Source of the DNA: Megaleporinus macrocephalus
Lineage: Eukaryota > Chordata > Actinopteri > Characiformes > Anostomidae
Reading direction: 5' to 3'
DNA length: 64,000 bases
NCBI GenBank assembly: GCA_021613375.1
Contig: CM038704.1
Location: forward strand, 8,855,059-8,919,058
How positions within the stretch are numbered: the stretch's first letter is position 1; each line of letters begins with the position of its first letter. Below the pieces are notes generated by a model that did not search any database, had not been told where the DNA came from, and saw only the letters and a program-made list of their open reading frames with translations. A program made the position numbers and the translations under genes. Below, piece after piece: positions 1 through 17,900 of this stretch.

Positions 1-583
1 GGTTGCTTCTGAATGGTCTGACTCACATACAGGCAGTGTATGAGCTCCATGTTATCAGGTTCTATTTCTTCACATCTTGTTGGTATTATGAGCTATATCA
101 GGATTGTAGCTCTTGCCATTTGAAATTTGTGATTTTGCTATAAAAGCAATTCATTTTTCAGCCCTACATGGTAGAGATTGTGATATTATCCGTATGTTCC
201 TGTACTGTGTTGTTGCAGAGCTTCAATTGCTGGCCTTCCGTTTAGAAAAAAACAATCCAAGCAATTCAGAAATGTTTAAACTTATGCTGACCTTACAACA
301 AACGACTTTTCAAGAGATTTTACTGTCGCAGACAAATTTCCAATATCGGAATATAATCATGAGAGTCTTGCTAGAGTTGAGCCGCGCTCACATCATAACC
401 TAGTCAAGTTTAATATTATCATAGGTCTTTAGTCTTGGCTCACGCAAATAGTCACGTGAACATAGTCGACAACCAATAGGAGAGCTCTTTTCAACACCGA
501 ACGGGAAGCCACAAGGCAAGTACAGGAATGTCTGGTGGGTAAAGAAGTTAGACATGGAGGAGAGTCTGGCAAAGGTTTGAAGA

Positions 584-727
584 CTACGGTTCTCCTGGAC
601 TGTACAGAAGGAGGAGAAACTGGTGGAGCTGTGGAGTGAGAGAGAGTGCCTCTTTGAAGTGTCTTCCCTTTTATACCACAACAGAGTAGGAAGAGGAAGA
701 AAGGTGGACAGAAATCGCTGAAGCCCT
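584..727 (+). pseudogene. Decayed MADF-domain (transposon-associated) fragment
   Basis: The plus strand reads RFSWTVQKEEKLVELWSERE and then CLFEVSSLLYHNR. After a one-base frame break near 690 it continues EEERWTEIAEA. The pattern W-x-E-E-x-L-x-x-L-W-x-x-x-x-x-L then F or Y then W-x-x-I-A is that of MADF/Myb-SANT-like domains, often encoded by Harbinger-type transposons. The frame is broken and cut off by the TA repeat at 745, so it is a relic. It could also derive from a host MADF gene. Confidence 0.45.
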
Positions 728-744
728 ATATATAATATCTAATG

Positions 745-798
<54 letters not shown>
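745..798. repeat. (TA)n microsatellite
   Basis: About 27 uninterrupted TA units within the gnas intron. Confidence 0.95.
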
Positions 799-801
<3 letters not shown>

Positions 802-804
802 CAT

Positions 805-1080
805 GGGGGGGAAGGAGCCAATCCCAGCGTCATCGGGCAAGGGTGGGGTTCATCATGGACAGTTCACCAGTCCATCACATGGCCAACATTCACTCACGCA
901 TTCACACCTTCGGGCAGTCTATAGTGAGCGATCAACCTAACATACATGTGTTTGGACTGTGGGAGGAAACCGGAGTACCCGGAAGAAACCCACTCAAGCA
1001 CTGGGAGAACATGCAGACTCCAGTCCAACCCGGATCGTTTTTCTGTGAGGGGACAGTGCTAACCACTACACCACTGTGCT
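805..1080. repeat. Dispersed teleost repeat end
   Basis: It contains the widely scattered fish motif GGGAGGAAACCGGAGTACCC followed by a run resembling GGAGAACATGCA. The segment 816-838 recurs in reverse complement at about 20896-20918 (GATGACGCTGGGATTGG), showing two members of one family. The family name is not determined. Confidence 0.5.
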
Positions 1081-1145
1081 AACTCTGAAAGACCCCCAGT
1101 CTTTGCAAAATTAGAGCTTGTGACTAGTCTGTGACTAATGTCTAG

Positions 1146-1782
1146 TTCACACTACGTGATTTTAGCCTGGTTTTTCAATCGCCGACAGTTTTTTGCAGTC
1201 CACAAACTGTCTGAGTTCTTGTCCGGAGCATAGACATTAAGTCTTTAACCATTTATAGATCAAAAACCTCTGCTCGGAGGCAAATCGGTGACCACCCGGC
1301 GCTCGCTCAGTCCTGTAGTGTGAACGGCTGAAAGACGCTCGCTGACCTGTCGCCGAGTGCTCTAGCAACAGCAGGGTCTAGCTACAGCCAATGGGATCAT
1401 GTAGAGAGAGAACCGCGCCACCGTTCACTACTTACTCTGCGACTGAGAGTGACGTGTACGTTTCCATTGATAAAATATTAAATATTTACCTCCAGCTCTC
1501 TCTGCAGAACTGCTGGCCCCGTGTCTTTATCTATCTACGTACCTTTTTCTTCTCTCTTGCAGACCAGCACACTGTTAACTCGTATCGCTGGTTTGTTGAC
1601 GGTTGTTTTGGAGATGGAGTGTATGTTCTACATGGTGTCAATAGCTCTCACATACGTTTAGTTCTCGTGTGTTCTCGTGACAAAACGTGTTTTTGGACCG
1701 AAGCCAGATGAGTCGGCGATTCTCCAGAGTGAAAGTCGTGTAATTCTTGACCCGATTTTGCTGATCAGTCATGTAGTGTGAA
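1146..1782. mobile_element. Putative non-autonomous DNA transposon with 12-bp TIRs
   Basis: The ends are TTCACACTACGT and ATGTAGTGTGAA, inverted copies with one mismatch, 637 bp apart. No transposase frame is apparent and no clean target duplication was found. A further TAGTGTGAA occurs internally near 1316. Confidence 0.45.
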
Positions 1783-2117
1783 AGCCACAACAACTGAAAG
1801 TCTTCTAGTGTATGGTTAGCATTAGTGATGTCACTGAGCTATTATTTATTGGTCAGTAAATCAGCTTTTCTGCATCTTTTTATTCTGTAACATCTTAAAT
1901 AATAAAATTAGAATATTTTTATGGGCAGAAAAGACTGACTCACAATAATAGCCATAATAAGACAAAATCATAAGGTCATAATTAAAGATGTCCCTCAGTG
2001 TCATAAATACGATATTCAGTGACACACGTATGATCAAATAGTTTATAATAGTGTGTGTCAGTACTATAAATGCTCTGAGGATGTTTTTCTGTTTTTAATG
2101 AACACTTTGTGATCTGA

Positions 2118-6898
<4,781 letters not shown>

Positions 6899-7474
6899 TC
6901 GCCACGCCGCCAGTCCGGAACTTTCTACAGAGCCCTGCTCCGTCCCGCCCCGCCCCCTCTCACCGACCCGCCCTGCCACCACAGTCCTGCCCCACCCACA
7001 GCTCCACCCTCGGCTCCACCCAGCGCCCTGCTCTGCCCCCGAAAATCAATCACAGACACACACACACATACATACACACACCATGAGAGAGAGAAAAGAA
7101 AAAAAAACAAATGGCTGATCACTTCAGCGTCTGGTCGTCAGCCGGCGTGTCTCTCTCAGAGCGGATAGACAGACGGACGGACGGAGGAGGGAATGACGGA
7201 CTGATAATGAAGACGGTGAAAGAATGTACTTTTCTTTTTAAGGTGGAGTTTGGGAGGGTCTGAGCTCTCAGCGTGTGGAACAGAGAATGACTGAAACGCC
7301 ACACCGCTCACACGAGCCGCTTCTGTAAACAAACAAACAAACAAACAAACATTCACACACACACAGAGCAAAGATTACATACAAACAAACAAACAAACAA
7401 CACATTTAAACACTGTTTTAATTTCCCGCCTTTACTTTAATGTCTACTGACTCTGCATAATCACACTTTCCCCA

Positions 7475-7605
7475 CTCTCTCTCTCTCTCCCTCTCTCTCC
7501 CTCTCTCTCTCCCTCTCTCTCTCTCTCCCTCTCTCTCTCCCTCTCTCTCTCTCTCCCTCTCTCTCTCTCCCTCTCTCTCTCTCTCCCTCTCTCTCTCTCC
7601 CTCTC

Positions 7606-7661
<56 letters not shown>

Positions 7662-7703
7662 TCTCTCTCTCTCCCTCTCTCTCTCTCCCTCTCTCTCTCT
7701 CCC

Positions 7704-7745
<42 letters not shown>

Positions 7746-7771
7746 TCTCTCTCTCCCTCTCTCTCTCTCCC

Positions 7772-7811
<40 letters not shown>

Positions 7812-8695
7812 TCTCTCTCCCTCTCTCTCTCTCTCCCTCTCTCTCTCTCCCTCTCTCTCTCTCTCCCTCTCTCTCTCTCCCTCTCTCTCTCTCCCTCTCT
7901 CTCTCTCCCTCTCTCTCTCTCCCTCTTGGCACTCTTTCACTCGCTTTCTCTCTCTTTACACTCTTTCCCTGACCTTCCACTCGCTTTCTCTCTCTTTACA
8001 CTCTTTCACTGTCCTTTCACTCTCTCTCTCTCTTTACACTCTTTCTCTGTCCTTTCACTCTTTTTCTCTCTCTTTCTCCTTGCTCTCTCTCTCTCCTTTC
8101 ACTTTTTCTCTCGATCTGTTCTTTCACTTTCTTTTTTCTCTCTCTTTCTCCTTGCATTCTCTCTCTCTCCTTTTACTTTTTCTCTCTTGCTCTGTTCTTT
8201 CTCTCTCTCTCTTTTCTCTCTCTTTCTCCTTGCATTCTCTCTCTCTCCTTTCACTTTTTCTCTCGATCTGTTCTTTCACTCTCTTTTTTCTCTCTCTTTC
8301 TCCTTGCATTCTCTCTCTCTCCTTTTACTTTTTCTCTCTTGCTCTGTTCTTTCACTCTTACTCTCTTTTTTCTCTCTCTTTCTCCTTGCACTTTCTGTCC
8401 TTTTACTTTTTCTCTCTTGCTCTGTTCTTTCACTCTTACTCTCTTTTTTCTCTCTCTTTCTCCTTGCACTTTCTGTCCTTTTACTTTTTCTCTCTTGCTC
8501 TGTTCTTTCACTCTTACTCTCTTTTTTCTCTCTCTTTCTCCTTACACTCTCTCTCTCTCTCCTTTTACTTTTTCTCTCTTGCTCTGTTCTTTCACTCTTC
8601 CTCTCTTTTTTCTCTCTATTTCTCCTTACACTCTCTCTTTCTCTCCTTTTACTTTTTCTCTCTCGTTCTGTTCTTTCACTCTTTCTCTCTCTCTG
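7475..8695 (+). repeat. 1.2-kb polypyrimidine tract downstream of gnas
   Basis: Positions 7475-7925 are almost pure (CTCTCTCC)n. Positions 7926-8695 are roughly 65-70 bp tandem blocks such as TTTCTCCTTGCA...CTCTTGCTCTGTTC. The open frames on both strands are low-complexity artefacts. Confidence 0.95.
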
Positions 8696-8756
8696 ACCCG
8701 CATCAGCTTGGCTTTGGTCTGTCTACCTTTATTTCAGTCTTTATTTCTCTGCTGGA

Positions 8757-8770
8757 TTATTATTATTATG

Positions 8771-8819
<49 letters not shown>
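8757..8819. repeat. (ATT)n microsatellite
   Basis: About 20 ATT units with one ATG interruption, downstream of gnas. Confidence 0.95.
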
Positions 8820-8820
<1 letters not shown>

Positions 8821-9137
8821 TGTACAGACTGTAAAATGTATTATTTTGTACAACTTTATTGAGAAAAAAGAGTAACTTGTAGAAGCTCCCTGTGCCTTGA
8901 TCACGACTGTACGTGTAAAATGAGCTAAGATGTAAGATACGTTTCATTGCGCTGTTCGGCTCCGCCCTGCCTCCTTCGGTTCCTGTAAAGGTTCTTCGGG
9001 CGGAACCTCATCGGGCCGCGGCTCAGAGTCGCCCCCTCCCCCTTCTCCTCCTGATCTGAGACCCGAACCCCCCCAACAGAACGTTTAAAAGAGAAACTGC
9101 AAAACTGGTCTGAGGTCAGGAGCGAAGTGGAGGTGTG

Positions 9138-9199
9138 CAGACGGGGAGGGGGGGTGGTGGTTGGGGGTTGGGGGGGGGGGGGATTGGTGTGAGGGGGGT
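9138..9199 (+). other. G-run cluster, possible G-quadruplex
   Basis: The plus strand carries at least four G-runs of 4 to 12 bases within about 60 bp (GGGGAGGGGGGG, GGGGG, GGGGGGGGGGGG, GGGGGG). If this lies in the gnas 3' UTR the RNA would share it. Confidence 0.5.
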
Positions 9200-10330
9200 A
9201 TGTTGTCTGTCACTCAACTGTTCATTTTCACACATTTTATTTCTCCTTCTGTTATTTTGGTTTGTTTTACTGTCTCTGGTTTCTATTTTAGGATTCGAAG
9301 AAGAAACAACTGATGCTGTGTAGTACAAAAATAAGAAACATAATATACGGTATATATAAATATATATATTTATATGTGTAAATATATTATTTATATATAT
9401 TTGTTTGCTTTTTACAGGTTCTGTTTTGCTTTTTTTTTTTTCGTTTTCAGTCACCGATAGCCTACGTTTTTGGAGGCGGGGGTGGGGCATAACTCCCTTT
9501 TTTTATAGCTTTAACTCTTTTGAAGGAGAGAGAAAAAAAATAATCCAAATGCAAAAATGTTTCTCATTTCTTCAACAAACCAAATCCCTTTGCTAAAAAA
9601 GAGTGAAAAGACAAAAAAAGAGGGATGAACGACGCTCAGCGTTCGGTTCAGAGAGTTACAGAGTCAGATCTGGTCCAGTGTCCTGCCCTCTGCTGGTCAT
9701 TTGTATAAAAGCTGCTCTAAAAAAAACACAGACAAAAAAACACTCAGAACTCACAGCGAACTCGGCTGAGCGTCCCGGACGTCGTGACTGTGTCTGTACC
9801 ACAGCTTCCTGTCCTGCTACCCAGTCATGTGACCACAGGCCAGCTTATTGGTGCTCTATTGGTCCACCCTGTAACACAAACATTGTATTTATTCTCTTTT
9901 ATTTATTTGTCATTTTATACTTTCTTTTTTTGCGACACACCATCGTTTGAGTCAAAAAAAAAAGAGAGAAAAAAAAACTCTTGGTAACTACTGACCAGTC
10001 TGAGACGGTCGAGTCTTCTGCAAAATGTGGTACAGGTGTTTTTGGGGGGTGTTGAGCTGATATATGTTTATTTTTGTTTTTTGTTCTAATTTTTTGCTTT
10101 TGTTTTCTAGTTGAGACTCGCTGCAGCAATAAGTGAGTGAGATTTTGAGTATCGATCGCCCTCCTGCCTGACTCTCTCTCTCTGTTTTCAGTGTATTTGT
10201 TGCTTTTTTCCTCCCATGTCTCACACTTTACTGTACATTTTGTACAAAGATTCAAATTATAGCGATAAAAGAAGAGTGTAGCACTGTCTCTGTCTCTCAC
10301 ACACATACAGGTACACGTGTCTGAGTCCTA

Positions 10331-10336
10331 ATTAAA
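10331..10336 (+). terminator. Candidate gnas polyadenylation signal (ATTAAA)
   Basis: This is the common variant hexamer ATTAAA, the first good candidate 3.4 kb after the gnas stop. It is preceded by a UTR-like palindromic TGTACATTTTGTACA. A weaker GATAAA lies at about 10263. Unconfirmed. Confidence 0.3.
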
Positions 10337-10822
10337 ACATTTTACAGCCTAGTAGATCTTAAAGGTGCACTTTCACTAAGCTGTTAAATTTTCAAGAGAA
10401 GTATTTTTACTGTATTAAAGGAGCAGTGTGTAACATTTTAGGGGGTTCTTTTATCAGTAATGCAGTATAACATACAAAGCTATGTTTCCATTAGTGTATA
10501 ATCATCTGTAAATACAAGTCTTTGTGCTTTTGTTAACTTATTAGGAGCCCTTTATATCTACATATAACTACAATGTAGAGCCACAGTGTTTCTACAGTAA
10601 CCCAGAATGGACAAACCACACACTGAAGAGAGTGACTTTGGATGGAAGATCAAAATAGAAAAAGTATCTGTCTCTAAATGTCCTACCCTAGTGTTCATCT
10701 GTAGCTCCTTGCATGAAAATTCAGGTAGGATTTTTAGTCCTTTTCAAGAAATACTACCAGCTTTTAAACTACGAGGCTGGAGTCAAGTTTCTTATTTGCC
10801 AGCTTCTTCTTTGAAATTTTCA

Positions 10823-10954
<132 letters not shown>

Positions 10955-12994
10955 ATGTCATAATCATAAAATGTTTAAATCAGCTTATCAGGAGGGTGTA
11001 GTGATTATTAAACCGAGTCTGAACTGAATTAACAAGAAAAACATGATAAAACGTTTGATGCAATGGCAGAAAACCTGACGACCACTGTAAGTTCCAGGGA
11101 AGGGAGGGGTGGGGAGAGTTCAGCAGGTTGCAATACACAACCTCACCACTAGAGATCACACACTGCTCCTTTAAAGGCTGATACGATAGCTAACATTATA
11201 CTAGAATTATTAAGCTGCTATTGGTTTAAAGGTGGAGACCAACCCCTAAAGGAATATTCTCATGATTTTATTTTTGAATCTGTATCTGTTTTGCTGAGTG
11301 TAAAAGAATTTAGAACAAATCTACACACCGAGTGCTGGGATAGGCTCCAGCACCCCCTGCAGCTCAGGAGGATAGACGGTTTAGATGATGAATGAATAAA
11401 TGTTTTAAACTCCAGCTTGTTATGAAGAAGGAGAGGAATGGAAGCTCGGTCAGCTGTAATAACTATTATAGAGATTTCATTAATATTATACAGTATAATA
11501 CACAAAGACAGAAGGAAAATGTTTGGAATATTCCTTCAGTGTCTCTATTACAGTATTACAGCATCACAGTGTATTTAGGTGTATATATATATGTGTACAC
11601 ATACCAGACGGCCACTTCATTAAGGTTTGGTGGGAAATGGTTGATTGTGGAGACTCACATTTCTTTACAGTGGCGGTGATAGTAACCAGGGTCACTATGT
11701 ATACAACACAAAAACACAAGCCATTTTATTTACCATCTAAAAAAGCCGTTGATGGAGTTTACGGCTAGAATCAACTCAGAACCATCATAAAGCAACATCT
11801 CAGACCACAGGCTGTGTATTCATTACCATTTCATGTAAAGCTTTTAGAGGTGGACGTCTGGTTCCATTCACCACCACTGCAAACAATGCAGACTCAGTAT
11901 GTTTCTCTAGAACAAAGCATTTCATACCAAACCACTTTAAATAACTGTGTAACACCTTAACAAAATAAATGTGTACAATTTAGAAATATTGGTGGAATTC
12001 CCCTTCAAAGGTAATAAGTGTTTCTAATCTGAGACATTAGGAGAATTTGATTTATGCAGTGGTTTTTAACTGCAAACATCACCACACCTTCAGAACGATA
12101 GCACCTCTTCAGTAAATAAAGAGAACTGACCGCCTAACTACGTCACTCTTAACAGAGCAGGTAAGTCCAGTAACGTCCGTCCTGCTTCCTGGAAAAGAAC
12201 TGAACTGAAATCAGTGATTCAGTATGCTTTACACTAAAGTTACACATACAATTAACAAGTCAAATTAAATACAATTATATAAGCAAAACTAAACATCATA
12301 AATTTCCATTTTATAATGTGTTGTTGATGAAACCAACAGGTATCAGTTCAGAGGTTCTCATACCGTGTACATACCAAATATGAAGTGATTCTACTGTAGA
12401 GTCTGTAAATAACTTGGCATCCCTTGAATATTAATGATCATTTCTAATAAATAAGTAGTCCATAAAACCATCACATATCAGTTCAGAGGTTATCCTGTTG
12501 TGTACATGTGTTTGGAAGTAATATCAACCAAAATATTCACATTTGTCACTTAAATTTTAATATATAATACTATTAGCTTTAGTATCAATCAATCATAATC
12601 AGAGTTCTCTTATTTCATTCATTCTTCTTTCCACTTTTTCAGGAGGTCCTCTTTTTAACCCACTGCTTAGCGTCTGCAGTGCCAGCTAACAAGGGAGTCC
12701 TTTAGCCAGCGTGGATCCTGTTCACCCAAACACATCCCTGTCCACTATTCCAGAGGTCCAGAGGTCAGTCTGCAAAACATTTCAGTAGCAGGAGACGGAT
12801 CTGAGTTGCCTGGACTCTTTGGCTGGTCTTGACAATTTTTCCAGAGAATCTAATCTGTCCCTTGAGTCTGACACTCCCTCTTCTTGGCAGTGCTGAATAA
12901 ATGAATAAATAAATGATTGATTATTAAAATGTTTATTTTTCTAAATTAAACAGTTCAGTTGTATTCAGTGGATTTATTTTGGTGAAACATTGTG

Positions 12995-13200
12995 ATTTGA
13001 TTCAAGATTCAAGAGTTTTATTGTCATATGCACAGCAGAACAGACAGTACAGTTACACTGTACAATAAAATTCTTACTTTGCTGTTCCTCCATTCACCAA
13101 TAAATAAGATAACAAAAAACAAATCATAAAAATATATACAAAATACATAACATATAATTAATAAGTTGAAGTAAATAAAATTATTTTTTATATAGTTAAA
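12995..13200 (-). repeat. AT-tailed dispersed repeat, reverse copy
   Basis: GATTCAAGATTCAAGAG, then TTTATTGTCATATGCACAGC, is the reverse complement of the repeat end at 53205-53311. The shared body continues to about 13200. This looks like the 3' end of a LINE or SINE type element; the family is unassigned. Confidence 0.6.
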
Positions 13201-14394
13201 AAAAAGTATCCCCAAAATGGCAACTATACAGGAGGCCAAAAACCTACTTTACTTTTAATTGATTTCACTTCATGGTTTGTTATCTTCACTACAAAGTGTA
13301 GTTGAAATGATGTAGTAATTGATAATATTGATAACGATAATTTAAGTCATTGATAATTGATAGACTCTGAACTAATAGCCTTTTGTGAATACATTATTGA
13401 AAAACATTTCATGATGTGTCGAAGTTGAAGTATGATTAATGAGGTTAATGTACGAAGCTTGATTTCTAATTACATGGTCAATAAAACCAATAGATATCAG
13501 TTCAGATGTACTGTGTGTCACTTTTTAAAAACTAGTATTTAATATTGTGTTATAGAATTTTACTCATACTCAAAATATCCTAGTTTATGATGGTTGGGCC
13601 AATAGAAATGCTCTAAAAGCACTTTTTTGCCAAGTATGCTCACACATACAAGGAATTTGTGTTTGGTTACAGTAGCTCACAGTGCACGATAACTGACATT
13701 ACAGAAGTAACAAACACACACACACACACACACACACAGTGACATACAGGCACAGACACACCTGTAAACCTAACATGTTAGAGTTGTATATTAAAAGTAA
13801 AGTGCTGAGTGCAGCAGTAAAGGACAGTACAGACTGATTTAAATAGATATAAATATGAAGAACAGAAGAGTCACTGGTAGAGATGGTGGAACAGAGTGTT
13901 CTGAGACTCTATCAGATAAATAAAAGTGAAGTACAGAGAAAAGAAAAGTGAGAGAAGATCTGGATATGGATGTATGTATGTATTAGACTGTATTCAGAAT
14001 GTAGTGTTGTAATGTTCAGCTGTTCATGAGTGCAATGGCGTGTGGGAAGAAGCTTCTCTGAAGTCTGGAGGTCTTGATTCTCAACATCTGGATGGGACAG
14101 TGTTGTAATTGAGGGTAATCAATACATCTTGCAGCAGGAATTGACTCATATATATTAGTTACATGACGCTTGCTTGTTCAAAGTAACATATCATGGACAG
14201 CTTTACCGCAGGGGCCAAAACTGTTTACTGTTAATGTAAGTCAATGGAACCAGAATTATTTCCCATTCACTTTGAATAAGTTCTGTTGATCCATTCATCT
14301 TGAAATGTTGGCACAGTGTAAACGGCAGCAGCTGCGTTGAAATTATGTAGAAAACTTAAAATCGACAAAAAATGAAGATACAGCGACGATATAG

Positions 14395-14640
14395 AGACTT
14401 TATTGATCCCAGAAGAAAATTCAAGATCTCCGCATATCAACCCTCACATATACATACACACTAGTGAACAGACACACTAGGGGTCAGTGAACACACTTGC
14501 CCGGAGCGGTGGGCAGCCGGGGGAGCAGTCAGGAGTTAGGGGCCTCGCTCAAGGACACTTCGGTCGTGTCCTGTCAGTTCATGGGATCGAACCGGCAACC
14601 TTCCGGTCACAAGGCTGCCGCCCAGCAGGGCCCAATATGT
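14395..14640 (-). repeat. tRNA-derived SINE copy
   Basis: On the minus strand it contains a box-B-like GGTTCGATCCC (14583-14593), then the shared SINE body (GAGCGAGGCCCCTAAC, GCCCACCGCTCCGGGCAAGT). Other copies lie at 15642-16890, 25531-25690 and 42638-43514. The 5' head is truncated. Confidence 0.7.
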
Positions 14641-14666
14641 AATCACGTTGGTGATTACAGCCAATA

Positions 14667-14753
14667 GACCAGCGTCCGAGAGGACCACCAGCGTCCGAGA
14701 GGACCACCAGCGTCCGAGAGGACCACCAGCGTCCGAGAGGACCACCAGCGTCA
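14667..14753. repeat. 19-bp GC-rich tandem repeat upstream of nelfcd
   Basis: About 4.5 perfect copies of ACCAGCGTCCGAGAGGACC, about 200 bp before the nelfcd start codon. Confidence 0.95.
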
Positions 14754-14759
14754 CAACAC

Positions 14760-14945
14760 ACAACACTGGACGGAAACAGAGCCAGTTGTAGCTGTAACCC
14801 CTCCAGACCAGCAGGGGGCAGCACCGAGGCCGGGAGCCGCGGCTGTTGACGCGCTTCGTCTGCGCCATTCAGCTCATTTCCCCGTGTTTTGTAAACACAG
14901 ATATTAAAAACGGCTAAAACTCTGATTTGCGGATTAAAGTCGACG
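14760..14945 (+). promoter_or_regulatory. nelfcd 5' UTR and likely TATA-less promoter
   Basis: A GC-richer stretch (GCACCGAGGCCGGGAGCCGC, TTGACGCGCTTCGTCTGCGCC) lies directly before the start codon, with no TATA box at a sensible distance. This suits a housekeeping promoter. The transcription start is not resolved. Confidence 0.4.
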
Positions 14946-17900
14946 ATGGATGAAGAGTATTATGGCGGAGCTGCAGAGTGGGAGGGCAACCCGGTGAGAA
15001 ACGTTTATCTGAACTGTTAATTTGAGTCTGTTCAGAATTTTAGACGATTATTTAAGGTGGTTCTGTCTGAACGAGTGAGGAGAAGGTAGCAGTGTTGTTC
15101 TCTGAAACTGGTGCTGCGGGTAAATTCACAGGGCTGAAGTTTGTTAAGGCTGCAGAAAAGTACCTGCTGCACAGTTTAAGGTGGGCTTGTGGACTATCAG
15201 TCTGCTTTCTTTCTGAAGCTCCTCATCCGAATTCAGGCGGGCCACCTTAAATGGTGCAGCAGTTACGTTCTCCAGTCACGTCTTCCTTTAGGTTTGCGCT
15301 CCATAACGGGTTCCTTTAAGGTGGAGAATTGTGGCGAGTAGCTGATCTGACATGCGCACTGCTCGGCTGTGTTGTCTGCAGGAGGACGGCTACGCGGACG
15401 CTGAAGCAGACGGTAAAGTTCAGGAGGAGTGCCTGCAGAAGTTCTCCAGCAGAGACTACATCATGGAGCCCACCGTGTTCAACACTCTGAAAACGTGTGT
15501 ATCTTCAACTCTGAGAAAGCTCATTGCGTTATTTCATCCACCGCCCATTAGTTTGTATACAAAGGGGAAGTCCACCACATTTTGTAGTAAGTAAGTAAAT
15601 ATTTATTTATATAGCACTTTTCCAAGTGAGACTACAAAGAATTTAGAATTTAGAACTACGATTAGCCACATGTGTTTTTTGCACACAGCGGAATTTGACC
15701 TCCGCATTTAACCCATCCGTGCAGTGAAACACCCACATATACACACACTAGTGAACACACACACTAGCGGGCAGTGAAACACACTAGTGAACATACACAC
15801 TAGGGAGCAGTGAAACACCCACATATACACACACTATTGAACATACACACTAGGGGGCAGTGAAACACCTACATATACACACACACTAGTGAACATACAC
15901 ACTAGGGAGCAGTGAAACACCCACATATACACACACTATTGAACATACACACTAGGGGGCAGTGAAACACCCACATATACACACACTAGTGAACACACAC
16001 ACTAGGGGGCAGTGAAACACCCACATATACACACACACACTAGTGAACATACACACTAGGGGGCAGTGAAACACCCACATATACACACACTAGTGAACAT
16101 ACATACACACTAGGGGGCAGTGAAACACCCACATATACACACACTAGTGAACATACATACACACTAGGGGGCAGTAAAACACCCACATATACACACACTA
16201 GTGAACATACACACTAGGGGCAGTGAAACACCTACATATACATACACACTAGGGAGCAGTGAAACACCCACATATACACACACTAGTGAACATACACACT
16301 AGGGGGCAGTGAAACACCCACATATACACACACACACTAGTGAACATACACACTAGGGGGCAGTGAAACACCCACATATACACACACTAGTGAACATACA
16401 TACACACTAGGGGGCAGTGAAACACCCACATATACACACACTAGTGAACATACATACACACTAGGGGGCAGTAAAACACCCACATATACACACACTAGTG
16501 AACATACACACTAGGGGCAGTGAAACACCTACATATACATACACACTAGGGAGCAGTGAAACACCCACATATACACACACTAGTGAACATACACACTAGG
16601 GGGCAGTGAAACACCCACATATACACACACACACTAGTGAACATACACACTAGGGGGCAGTGAAACACCCACATATACACACACTAGTGAACATACATAC
16701 ACACTAGGGGGCGGTGAGCACACGTGCCCGGAGCGTTGGGCAGCGCTTATCCACAGCGCCCGGGGAGCAGTTGGGGTTAGGTGCCTTGCTCAAGGGCACT
16801 ACAGTTATGACTTGTCGGTCCCGGGGATCGAACCGGCGACCTTCCGTTCACAAGACCGGATCCCTAACTTTCAGGCCTCGACTGCCCACAAAGTGCTGCA
16901 CACAGTCATAAAAACATAACAAATAAAAATAAACACAAACACAAACATCACAACAAACCAAAATAAATTAAACACAATTAAAAAAGCAAACCTAGCTATG
17001 CACATCTGCAAAGGCTAAAGAGAACAAATGCGTTTTAAGCCTTTTTTAAAGAGCTCTTTAGAACCAGATAGCCGAATATCCAGCGGAAGGTTATTCCAAA
17101 GCTTTGGAGCGCATACAGAAAAGGCACAATCACCCTTTCGTTTCAATTTAGTCCTAAAGACTACTAACAGCCCTTGATTAGAAGACCACAATACCCTTCC
17201 ATTTGAGCTGATTATTAATAGGTCCGAGATATACTCTGGACCCTCTCCACAAGCGCTGGATAAGTTAAAACCAATGTTTTAAAACAAACTTTATACGCTA
17301 CAGGCAGCCATTTATTTAGATCCAGTAAGCACTCGTGCCGCTGCATTCTGGACCCGCTGGAGCTGAACCAGACTTTCACAACAGAGACAAGTAAACACTG
17401 CATTACAATAATCCAACCGCGATGAAACAAAGGCATGAATAATTTTCTCTGTATCCTGGAATGACAGGACATTTCTGAGCTTAACTATATTTCTCAGCTG
17501 TAAATAACACCCTGTAACAACTTCCTCACATGTATAGAGAAAGTAGTATCAGAGTCAAAGATAACTCCTAAATTTCTAGGCTGTGTATTAATCCTTGTAT
17601 GCAACCAACCCAGGACCTAGAATCAAAACCTCAGTTTTATTCTCATTTAGACGTAAAACACTGCAAGTCATCCAATCTTTTATAGACTGGACACACTCCA
17701 GTACATTCTGAAGCTTTGTAAAATCATTTCTCTTTACTGAGAACTACTGAGAACTGAGTCATTCAGAGTGGTTTAGTGTGAGGAAGCTTTTACAGGTGGT
17801 CTGGTTCCATTCACCACCATTGTGAGACATACTGATTTGGCAAGTCTCTGAAGAACAGAACATTTCATAACAAACAACTGGCTTTGTTTACATCCTAATT

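Larger units (their letters stand above)
6899..10350 (+). other. Probable long gnas 3' UTR and downstream DNA
   Basis: The stop codon is followed by C-rich DNA (6930-7040), AAAC repeats (7326-7398), a second long CT tract (7475-8695), an ATT repeat (8757-8819), then AT-rich DNA with UTR-like TGTAAAATGTATTATTTTG. No AATAAA occurs in this interval; the best hexamer is ATTAAA at 10331. How far the transcript extends is inferred only. Confidence 0.35.

Noticed and set aside
113..403. 96-codon plus-strand open frame at the left edge
   Set aside because: No recognisable domain and no splice or conservation signal that ties it to gnas; probably chance.
7444..8875. Long Arg/Glu-rich and Ser/Leu/Phe-rich open frames on both strands
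   Set aside because: Low-complexity CT repeat read in several frames, no domain, downstream of the gnas stop.
15718..16710. CRISPR-like array of repeated units
   Set aside because: Vertebrate DNA; the units are contiguous variants without unique spacers, and form a VNTR within a SINE.
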